This document shows positions 56,867 through 64,000 of a stretch of DNA of 64,000 bases, piece by piece; within the stretch, counting starts at the first letter, position 1; the number at the start of each line of letters is the position of its first letter. The position numbers were made by a program, and so were the translations under genes. Below the pieces are notes generated by a model that searched no databases, was not told the origin of the DNA, and saw nothing but the letters and a program-made list of their open reading frames with translations. This DNA comes from Natronosalvus rutilus (GTDB lineage: Archaea > Halobacteriota > Halobacteria > Halobacteriales > Natrialbaceae): contig NZ_CP100356.1 of NCBI RefSeq assembly GCF_024204665.1, positions 275,966 to 339,965 on the forward strand, read 5' to 3'.

Positions 56867-58216
56867 ATGACCATAGGTCCACCTATCGAGGAACTGCACT
56901 TTTCAGAGGAACCCGACGTCAACACCGTCCCTGGACCGAACTCCGAGCGGTTGATCGAACGGCAAAAGCAAATCGACAGCAGCGCTGTCGCGTACCCGAA
57001 TCGCGTACCGATCGCTCTGAAAGACGCGAAAGGGGCGACAGTCCGTGACGCGGACGGGAACGTCTTCCTCGACTTCTTCGCCGGCATCGGCGTTCTCAAC
57101 GTCGGTCACGCGAACCCGTACGTCCTGGAGGGAGTTCACGAACAGCTCGACCGGTACACCCACACCGTCGATTTCCCGACAGAGGCACGACTTGACCTCA
57201 TCGATAAACTCGATTCGATAGCGCCGGGCAACCTAAGCGGAAACAGCAGGGTGATCTTCGGAGGACCGAGCGGGAGTGACGCCATCGAGGGATCGATTAA
57301 GCTCGCGAAACACAACACGGGACGCCACGGCATGCTCGGATTCGAGGGGGCCTATCACGGAACGACTTCGGGAGCGCTCACACTCACAGCCGCGAAGAAA
57401 TACAAAGCGGGGTACGCACCCTTACTTCCAGACACGGTTCATGCGCCGTATCCGGCACCTTCGAACGACGTCGGAGTCGAGGAAGCACTCGACGCAGTGG
57501 CGCGAAAGTTCGAGGACCCATACGGTGGTCACGAGACCCCGGCCGGTATTTGGGTCGAGCCGATCCAGGGAGAAGGCGGTGTCGTCGTCCCGCAAAACGG
57601 GTTCCTGAAGGGCCTCCGTGACGTCGCCGACGACAACGACGCGATGTTGATCTTCGACGAGGTTCAGACGGGTATCGGACGTACTGGTAAGTGGTTCGCT
57701 GCTGACCACTTCGGAGTCACTCCCGACGCTATCACCATGGCGAAGTCACTGGGTGGGTCAGGTCTCCCCATCGGCGCGATGATGTATCACGAGAAGTTCG
57801 ACACGTGGGGGCCCGGTGGCCACGTCGGCACGTTCCGCGGGAACGTTCCCGCGATGGTCGGCGGTATTCGAGCCATCGAGTACATCGAGGAGAACGGTTT
57901 GCTCGAGCGCGCGCAGACACTCGGCGAGCAGATTCGCGACCGGTTCGACGAACTCGCAGAGGACGTCACCGAAATAACCGACGTCCGCGGCAGGGGACTG
58001 TTCGTCGGCGTCGAATTCAGGGCCCGAGGCGACTCAGGCGAGCTGGTTGAAGAAATCCAGCGACGGTGCTACGAGAACGGCGTACTCGTCTGGAGTGCGG
58101 GGCGGGGCGGAAACGTACTTCGGATGATTCCGCCGCTCGTAATCACCGATCGGCAAACGGAAGTCGCTATGAACGTGATCTGCGAAGCGATACGGTCCGC
58201 AGTCGACCCACAGTAG
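56867..58216 (+). CDS. Class III aminotransferase
   Basis: The 449-residue PLP enzyme of the 4-aminobutyrate/diaminobutyrate/beta-alanine aminotransferase group has FGGPSGSDAIEGSIKLA, IWVEPIQGEGG, IFDEVQTGIGRTG and the Schiff-base Lys293 in AITMAKSLGG. The start at MTIGPP is chosen because the longer frame begins upstream of the TATA box. It would move the omega-amino group of a decarbamoylated product to a keto acid, giving a semialdehyde that the SDR enzymes could process. Confidence 0.93.
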   Translation: MTIGPPIEELHFSEEPDVNTVPGPNSERLIERQKQIDSSAVAYPNRVPIALKDAKGATVRDADGNVFLDFFAGIGVLNVGHANPYVLEGVHEQLDRYTHTVDFPTEARLDLIDKLDSIAPGNLSGNSRVIFGGPSGSDAIEGSIKLAKHNTGRHGMLGFEGAYHGTTSGALTLTAAKKYKAGYAPLLPDTVHAPYPAPSNDVGVEEALDAVARKFEDPYGGHETPAGIWVEPIQGEGGVVVPQNGFLKGLRDVADDNDAMLIFDEVQTGIGRTGKWFAADHFGVTPDAITMAKSLGGSGLPIGAMMYHEKFDTWGPGGHVGTFRGNVPAMVGGIRAIEYIEENGLLERAQTLGEQIRDRFDELAEDVTEITDVRGRGLFVGVEFRARGDSGELVEEIQRRCYENGVLVWSAGRGGNVLRMIPPLVITDRQTEVAMNVICEAIRSAVDPQ

Positions 58217-58460
58217 TTGCCCACACCGAACGCACCTCCCAAGTCGGCGTCCATCGGCCGAGTGCTCCGTGTGGTTGGAAGTTACAGTAGTGAAACTCTG
58301 CAGATGGTACAGTGGGTACCTGAGGGGGTTATCGACTCCGATCGCTCGACGCTCATGTCATGACCGTCGACCCACAGATACCGAGTAAATGCAAGATATG
58401 GTCTAGATAACGGCCGGGTGTGGGGGAATTTTATAACATATCTCACCATCTCTGAAACAC

Positions 58461-59693
58461 ATGTCTATCGACGTAGACAGAGAGCGGTTCGTAGAGACGA
58501 TGAAAGAACAGGCAGATATCGGGGGGACAGAGGACGGCGGCCTCTACCGGCTTACGCTCTCCGAGGAGGACAAGCGTATCCGCGAGTGGTTCACTACGCA
58601 GATGGAAGAAGAGAATCTCGACGTCACTGTCGACGAGTTCGGCAACATGTTCGGCTACAGAGAGGGGCGGAACCCTGACGCGGGTACCGTTCTCGTCGGT
58701 TCGCATCTAGACTCACAGCCGTACGGTGGTATCTACGACGGTGCGATGGGAGTCGTCGCTGCTCTCGAACTGGTTCGTACACTGAATGAAGAGAACATCG
58801 AAACGGAACGCCCGATCGAGATCGTCAACTGGACGAACGAGGAGGGCTCCCGATTCCAACCTGCGATGCAAGGATCGGGCGTGTGGGCCGGAGAACACGC
58901 CTTGGACGAACAGTACGCTCAGACTGACGCCGAGGGTAACGTCTTCGAGGAAGAGCTCGAGCGAATCGGCTACAAGGGGTCGGTCCCGGCCGAACCACAG
59001 AAGGAGTACGATTCGTATCTCGAACTCCACATCGAACAGGGGCCATATCTGGCAGAGCACGACGCCGAGGTGGGAATCGTTACGGGAATAGTAGGATTCA
59101 CGTGGGGAGCCATAACGTTCTGCGGAGAGGCCGACCACTCCGGTCCGACCCCGATGCACTATCGAAGTGACGCGCTCGTCGCCGCCGCAGACGTCATCAC
59201 CCAAATCAGGCGTATCCCCGGCACATTCGGAGAACGCACCGTTGGAACGACGGGCTATATCGACGCGAAGCCCAACTCGATCAACATCATCCCCGAAGAG
59301 GTGACGTTCACCTGGGATATTCGCGATCCGGATCCGGATATCATCGAAGCGGCACGAGAGCGTGTACTCACCGAAGCCGAGTACGCCAGCGAACGTGAAG
59401 GGGTGGACTGGGAGTACGAGGATCGTATGTGGACCGATCCCGTTCATTTCGCCGATAAGTGTGTCGGCGCTGTAGCGGGCGCAACAGACCGACTCGGCTA
59501 TGATAGCATGCGTATCTTCAGTGGAGCCGGTCACGACGCGACGCACATGCACAAGTTGATGGATACCGGGATGGTGTTCTCCGTCTCCGAAAACGGCAAG
59601 AGCCACAGTGAAAAAGAGTACACCAGTTGGGCAGACTGTTACAAAGCGGCGAACACGCTCGCAAACGCAGCGTTCGAACTCGCAACAGAGTAA
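58461..59693 (+). CDS. Hydantoinase/carbamoylase-family amidase (M20)
   Basis: The 410-residue di-metal amidase resembles N-carbamoyl-L-amino acid hydrolase and allantoate amidohydrolase. Ligands lie in GSHLDSQPYGGIYDG (His82, Asp93), WTNEEGSRF (Glu pair), LHIEQG (His) and GAGHDATHMH (His); the lid domain has GEADHSGPTPM. It hydrolyses the carbamoyl group left by a hydantoinase. A TTTATAA box 27 bases before the ATG indicates a leaderless transcript of its own. Confidence 0.94.
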   Translation: MSIDVDRERFVETMKEQADIGGTEDGGLYRLTLSEEDKRIREWFTTQMEEENLDVTVDEFGNMFGYREGRNPDAGTVLVGSHLDSQPYGGIYDGAMGVVAALELVRTLNEENIETERPIEIVNWTNEEGSRFQPAMQGSGVWAGEHALDEQYAQTDAEGNVFEEELERIGYKGSVPAEPQKEYDSYLELHIEQGPYLAEHDAEVGIVTGIVGFTWGAITFCGEADHSGPTPMHYRSDALVAAADVITQIRRIPGTFGERTVGTTGYIDAKPNSINIIPEEVTFTWDIRDPDPDIIEAARERVLTEAEYASEREGVDWEYEDRMWTDPVHFADKCVGAVAGATDRLGYDSMRIFSGAGHDATHMHKLMDTGMVFSVSENGKSHSEKEYTSWADCYKAANTLANAAFELATE

Positions 59694-60009
59694 GGTCGAC
59701 AGTGGACCGCATATCTGCGTCACCAGCAGACGCTAGATCGTCGACACCGCTCTCACGTCGGTAAGATCGCTCCACCATCTTGTCGACAGTCATATCAGGT
59801 ACCTAATTCCTATAGCAAGCAGCATCATAGATTACACGCTTGAACGCAGCCGTTCACAGGCCGATGCTGCCGACCAGACGACGGCCGTGGACCGTCATTT
59901 GTTGGTGCTTCGACGTCCATTGTGGCCTACACGTCCGAACCGTGACCCTCCTGTGTCAAGACTCTTGGAGCGCTGCACGCACGTCTGCGGCCACTATCTC
60001 GATTCCGTC
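59694..60009. other. Gene-free stretch
   Basis: Only short open frames without protein-like sequence. No repeat or promoter is recognised. Confidence 0.45.
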
Positions 60010-60896
60010 CTAGGCCGCGTCGATTGCGTCGGGGAAGCTGAGGAAACCGTGAATCATCCGGTCATAGTGGTGGTGGCCGACCGGGATATTCGCTGTCAAC
60101 CGGTCGGCGAACGCGAACGCTTCGTCCCGAACTGGGTCGAACTCCGCGGTGAGGACCGTCGCCGACGGGAAACCTGAGAGGTCGTGTGCCTGCAGCGGGA
60201 ACGCGTACGCGTTGCGGCGGTCGAGCTGGTCTGGAGCGTACGCTTCCGTGAACCGCTTCATGCTCTCGGCAGTGAGTCCGTACCCCGTCGCGTACGTCTG
60301 GTGGCCCTCGAATTCGACCAGGCCGTGCGGCGAGACGGCGGGTAGAGGAGGGCCTGGTGGCTGATGCATGGGCCGTCGCGGTCCCGGGCGAGCAACGCGA
60401 TGGCGGCGGCGAGGTCTGCACCGGCGGAGGTGCCGCTCACGGCGATACGGTTCGGGTCGCCGCCGATGTTGGCAGCGTGTACGGAGAGCCACGAGACTGC
60501 CGCGTAGCAATCGCGGAGCGGCGCGCGGAACGGATGTTCCGGAGTGAGCCGGTATCCAATAGAAACGATCAGACACCCCGACTGGTCGGCGAGTCGCGTG
60601 CAGAGGCTGTCGAAGCAGTCGAGGTCGCCGAGCATCGACCCGTCGTCGTGGAAGAACTCCACGATAGGTAGTGAGTCGTCGCCCCCAGGATGGTACGTGC
60701 GAACGGGGATATCCGTGGCCGGTCCCGGAATAGAGACGTCGACGCTAGTCTTGACTGGCACGGTCGACTGAGTGGTCATCGATTCACGGAACTGCTCGCG
60801 ATAGCAGGCCGTCGAAAGAGCGTACCCCGGCGGAATGCCGGCGTCCTCGCGTTCGTCGAGCGCGGCGCGGGCCTGTGGGTGTAACGTGTTTGTCAT
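60010..60896 (-). pseudogene. HSL-type alpha/beta-hydrolase (esterase), frameshifted
   Basis: The nucleophile GTSAGAD, the acid in AEFDPVRDE and the histidine in MIHGFLSF are all readable. One base is missing near 60345: LLYP continues as AVSPHGLVEF in the next frame. The oxyanion motif HGGG reads HDDG, a further sign of decay. Intact length would be about 295 residues. Confidence 0.8.
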
Positions 60897-61046
60897 TGTG
60901 GCTCAGGTTGGGTCGCGACTCGTTCACCCATGGATGGCTACACGTCTACCAAGATATCGGGTAGTTCACGCCTCAACAGTGGTGGCTTGTCGAGCGACCG
61001 GCGTGGCACCAAAACGCCGATGTACGATCAGGATAATATGTGGTGT

Positions 61047-61835
61047 ATGACAACACTTTCTGAGATTGCAGCCTTCCCAATAAAGGCGCTCGATCCGACC
61101 GAACTCAACCGTAGCGGAATCAGCAGCATCGGCGGACTCGAAAACGACCGGACCTACGCCCTCGTCGACGAGGACGGGAACTACATCAACGGAAAGAGTA
61201 CTGATCGCGTTCACCGCTTACGGACCGAGTACGATTTGGACGATGGGACGGTCATCCTCCACACCCCCCAGTCCCGGGAACGACGGTTCGACCTTGAAGA
61301 CGACGATGACGAATTCGAGTCCTGGCTGTCCGAGTACTTTGAAATGTCGGTGTCGCTGGAACGGGAGGCTGGCGGCGGACTGACAGACGGTGCCGTCTAC
61401 GGGGGCGACGTGAAAACAGGGCCGACACTTGTCAGCGAAGCCACCCTCCGCGAAGTGGCGTCGTGGTTCGACGGAATCGACCCCGAGGAGATGCGATTGC
61501 GGCTTCGCCCGAACTTAGTCGTCTCGGATACCCCTCCGTTCTGGGAGGATCGCTTGGTCACCGGTGACGGACGACGGATCCAGATCGGTGACATCACGTT
61601 CGCGGCGACCGAGCCGATTCCTCGCTGTATCGTTCCGGCACGACACCCACACACCGGCGAACAGTACGAGGAATTCCAGCGGATATTCGTCGAGAACCGC
61701 GAGGCGACGTTCCCCGAGTGGGCATCGGAGGACGTCTTCGACCACTTTTTCACGCTGACGGTCGGCCTGTCGGTACTGGACGGTAGCGAGCATGCGCTTC
61801 GAGTCGGAGATTCGGTCACGATTCTCGACAAGTGA
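61047..61835 (+). CDS. mARC/YcbX-like MOSC-domain protein
   Basis: The 262-residue protein has an N-terminal beta-barrel (AAFPIKALDPTEL ... YALVDEDGNYI) and a C-terminal MOSC domain. The Mo-ligand cysteine lies in EPIPRCIVPARHPHTGEQ and the domain ends in LRVGDSV. mARC and YcbX reduce N-hydroxylated bases and amidoximes with the Mo cofactor. It may protect the pathway from such analogues. No fused ferredoxin is present, so an external reductase is needed. Confidence 0.88.
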   Translation: MTTLSEIAAFPIKALDPTELNRSGISSIGGLENDRTYALVDEDGNYINGKSTDRVHRLRTEYDLDDGTVILHTPQSRERRFDLEDDDDEFESWLSEYFEMSVSLEREAGGGLTDGAVYGGDVKTGPTLVSEATLREVASWFDGIDPEEMRLRLRPNLVVSDTPPFWEDRLVTGDGRRIQIGDITFAATEPIPRCIVPARHPHTGEQYEEFQRIFVENREATFPEWASEDVFDHFFTLTVGLSVLDGSEHALRVGDSVTILDK

Positions 61836-61869
61836 CCCCGACTCAGCAGTTCGGCGACCGCTCGAACGC

Positions 61870-62090
61870 CGGGAACGGACTCTTTCCGATTGATGGTAAT
61901 TCCATCCGTTTTCATGGTCGATAACTCCTCGATAGCCTGGGTGTCGAACGCTCACGCAAAGCTGTGTACGATTGGGTGCAGAAGGCCGATCTACAGCTCA
62001 CAGACGGTCGAAGCCCGAATCGCGTTGCGGTTGACGGGACCGTGCTTCGATCATCGATGGGTAGAAAATATATCGCGTTATAGGATTTAT
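61870..62090 (+). pseudogene. IS6-like transposase remnant at right edge of island
   Basis: The plus strand reads GVERSRKAVYDWVQKADLQL then SPNRVAVDGTVLR before the frame fails. It is the same family as the minus-strand relic at 35.8-36.2 kb, in opposite orientation. Ends are lost. Confidence 0.72.
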
Positions 62091-62301
62091 TCACTCGTCG
62101 TATTTTCTCACCCGGTTTGGCGTGGGTTTAGCAGACTCTGCCAGTCGGCCGAACCCACAGATTAATAAGAATTTCAACTAAAACGCTAAACACGCTGAAA
62201 ATGCCACGCTTAGAATCCCAATACCGGACCGCGAAAAGGCTTATAGCTGAATTCTTCTCCAGTACGGTCACGAGCAGCCGACACTCGCAGAGAACGCTCC
62301 A

Positions 62302-63606
62302 ATGAGCCAATTAGATGCCGAGCAGGAAGGGGAGACCGACGTAGATCGGGCGCCTTCATTCGAGGACATTCGATGGACGTCGTGTTCGCTCGAGGACTTT
62401 ACAGACCTGTACTGGGACGAGATCGCCCCATGCCTCGAGGCAAACGGGATCGATTCAACGAGCGAGAAGCCCACCCATCAATGGTTTCGGGATCACAACG
62501 CACGGGCATTTCTCGCAGCTCTCCGGCGCCATCACGACCGGTCCTTCGGGGAGTTCTGGAAAGAGGATCTCGGGCTTGGTAACGATGATGAGGGTTACTC
62601 GTGGGCAACCGCAGATGAAGCAACAATCGACGCTCTCGAACAGTTCCTCGAGCGCCGAAAATCCCGATACAGTCTAGCGACGTCATCCGTCGACGCGCTC
62701 CGAACGCGGCTGAACCTCTACGTTCGTGCCTACAGGAAAGCGAACGACACAGACGACCTCCTCACACCGATTCAACGGGATCGGGAGACACCAGCTTACG
62801 AAGCCGTTGACGCGTGTTATGCAGCATTCGACTGGTTGAACGAAGGAGCAGAACACGAATACAGTGGCCAGACCCTCCAGCGTGTGCGACGGGTCGTCGA
62901 CGCCTGGTACCAGCATCTGGTGGGACGACGTATTGCCTCGATAAATCCGGCGAGCGGCCTCTACGACGAATTCAAATGGGAAGCTGAAGATTCCTCGACT
63001 CCAGCTCTTTCAGCTGACCATATTCGGAAACTGATGCAGGCGGCAACGTCGACGCGAGAGCGGCTGTTACTAGTGGCATTAGCGGGTTGGGGACTTCGAG
63101 CAAGCGAGGTCGCTGCACTCCATATCTCGCAGTTCCACCGTAACGTCCCTGCAGACGACGTCCCCTTCATCGCGTTCGAGAACCGCAAGAACGGACCTGG
63201 TGAAGTGTCTCTACTCTTCGGGATGGACATGCTCGGCTCCCGAATCGATGAGCTAGCGGACAATGAGACGTGGACAGGGTACCTGTTTCCATCTTCACAG
63301 GGGAAAACACCACACGTAACGCGGGATACGATCCGGAACTGGTTCCAAACTCTTGCATCGAAGGCGAGTCTCCCTGACCGGATCCAAGGAGAACGGCCGA
63401 GTCCACAGCTCTGTCGTCGTTTCTGGTACGATACCTATACAACAGTCCTTGAGGGCGTTCTCGAAGGTGTCGACGAAATCGCTTCTGAGCAAGGGAGTAA
63501 CGATCCTCGTGTGGTTATGCAAAACTATCTTTCAGACTCGAGATCTCGGCGAGTGCGCAGAGAGTTCATGCAGAAACAATTGAGCGCGGCCTTCCACGGG
63601 AGATAA
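62302..63606 (+). CDS. Tyrosine recombinase / integrase
   Basis: The 434-residue protein has a helical core-binding domain (~110-220). The catalytic domain has the first Arg in LAGWGLRASEVAAL, a later PQLCRRFWYDTY in the position of the HxxR box (His apparently replaced), and the nucleophile in VVMQNYLSDS. A TATA-like CTTATAG near 62239 precedes it. It could be the integrase of the island or the resolvase of a plasmid. Confidence 0.88.
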   Translation: MSQLDAEQEGETDVDRAPSFEDIRWTSCSLEDFTDLYWDEIAPCLEANGIDSTSEKPTHQWFRDHNARAFLAALRRHHDRSFGEFWKEDLGLGNDDEGYSWATADEATIDALEQFLERRKSRYSLATSSVDALRTRLNLYVRAYRKANDTDDLLTPIQRDRETPAYEAVDACYAAFDWLNEGAEHEYSGQTLQRVRRVVDAWYQHLVGRRIASINPASGLYDEFKWEAEDSSTPALSADHIRKLMQAATSTRERLLLVALAGWGLRASEVAALHISQFHRNVPADDVPFIAFENRKNGPGEVSLLFGMDMLGSRIDELADNETWTGYLFPSSQGKTPHVTRDTIRNWFQTLASKASLPDRIQGERPSPQLCRRFWYDTYTTVLEGVLEGVDEIASEQGSNDPRVVMQNYLSDSRSRRVRREFMQKQLSAAFHGR

Positions 63607-64000
63607 TTGCTTTCGATACTCTTGGCCAAATAAAGTCTCTGATGGAATATTGGGTCAGGGAGTTCATGAATCGATGAATCAGAGATTCAGTGATTCTTCG
63701 AATCCATGAATACTGGAAGTCGAATAAATGGATCGAGGACCCTCAGGAGGAGTGAATGCTATAGCAAACTCCCCCACTGGTCCATTAGTCCATGAAGTTA
63801 TGAATCAGAGAATCAATGATTCTATGATATCAAGAATACCAGAGTCATGGACTATTTGATTCCGAGATAGCTGCAGCGCCATAACACTAATTCACTGAAT
63901 CCATGAATCAATAATTCAGTGAGTATGGGACTACATGGAGTCTTGAATAGCTGAATCACAGAATCTTTGATTCCAAGAATCCTATAGGGTTACACTGAAT
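63607..64000. other. AT-rich intergenic end region
   Basis: No gene is visible up to the window edge. The stretch is dominated by the GAATC/GATTC motifs described separately and is far richer in A and T than its surroundings. Confidence 0.55.
63668..63981. repeat. Cluster of 15 GAATC/GATTC motifs
   Basis: Fifteen copies of GAATC or GATTC lie in 314 bases, many inside ATGAATCA or GAATCCATGAAT. Perfect inverted repeats occur, for example CACTGAAT (63893-63900) with ATTCAGTG (63914-63921). The array is not regularly spaced. It could be an iteron set, a partition site or the operator of a gene beyond the edge. Confidence 0.7.

Noticed and set aside
63668..63981. CRISPR array
   Set aside because: The repeated units are only 5-8 bases, irregularly spaced and in both orientations, with no cas gene.
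1..64000. rRNA or tRNA genes
   Set aside because: No conserved rRNA stretch or tRNA T-loop/CCA context was noticed on either strand; a covariance search was not possible.

Overview
The window is haloarchaeal DNA (class Halobacteria). Its proteins are strongly acidic, and it carries HalOD1, DUF7344 and Bat-type HTH_10 proteins, a Tat-signal lipoprotein-style solute-binding protein, leaderless genes placed about 25 bases behind TATA boxes, and several halophile transposon families. It reads as an accessory replicon or a genomic island rather than core chromosome. No rRNA, tRNA or housekeeping cluster was recognised. The genus cannot be fixed from the sequence.

Left third, 1-16.5 kb: a mosaic of defence-like and mobile modules. 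It starts with a TnpB gene cut by the window edge. A winged-HTH/nucleotidyltransferase pair with AbiE-like architecture follows, then three coupled tiny genes and an MFS exporter. Next come a VapBC pair and a PIN/ribbon-helix-helix pair enclosed by two copies of the 3' end of a primase-like gene. The primase gene itself is 5'-truncated and abuts an orphan HicB. An extra lumazine synthase (ribH) sits between insertion-sequence debris. Two cupins, a small lipoprotein and a CPBP membrane protease are interspersed with two dead IS5-type copies and 61-bp palindrome-ended repeats.

Middle, 16.5-34 kb: signalling and redox genes. There are two sensor histidine kinases, a HalOD1 protein, and an HTH_10 regulator with a broken DUF7344 partner, divergent from a cytochrome P450. 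A broken phosphodiesterase runs directly into a Tat-exported eight-repeat beta-propeller. An M48 protease, the only intact IS5-type transposase, a DsrE protein and a decayed IS6-type element complete the section.

Right half, 34-62 kb: a compact catabolic island for cyclic amides or N-carbamoyl compounds. It encodes an FAD amine oxidase, an IclR regulator, a polysaccharide-deacetylase-fold hydrolase (the fold of PuuE and cyclic imidases) and an ArgE/DapE deacylase. A branched-chain-type ABC importer is present with its binding protein; four of its genes form one operon with ATP-dependent hydantoinase genes hyuA and hyuB. Further genes encode two SDR dehydrogenases, two MFS carriers (one frameshifted), a GNAT, a nitrilase-superfamily amidase, a luciferase-like monooxygenase, a class III aminotransferase, an N-carbamoyl amino acid amidase, a broken esterase and two MOSC proteins. 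A plausible scheme is uptake of a cyclic ureide or imide, ring opening, decarbamoylation, and then oxidation or transamination of the amine. Relics of one transposase family lie in opposite orientations at both ends of the island.

The last 1.7 kb holds a tyrosine recombinase followed by an AT-rich block with 15 GAATC/GATTC motifs.
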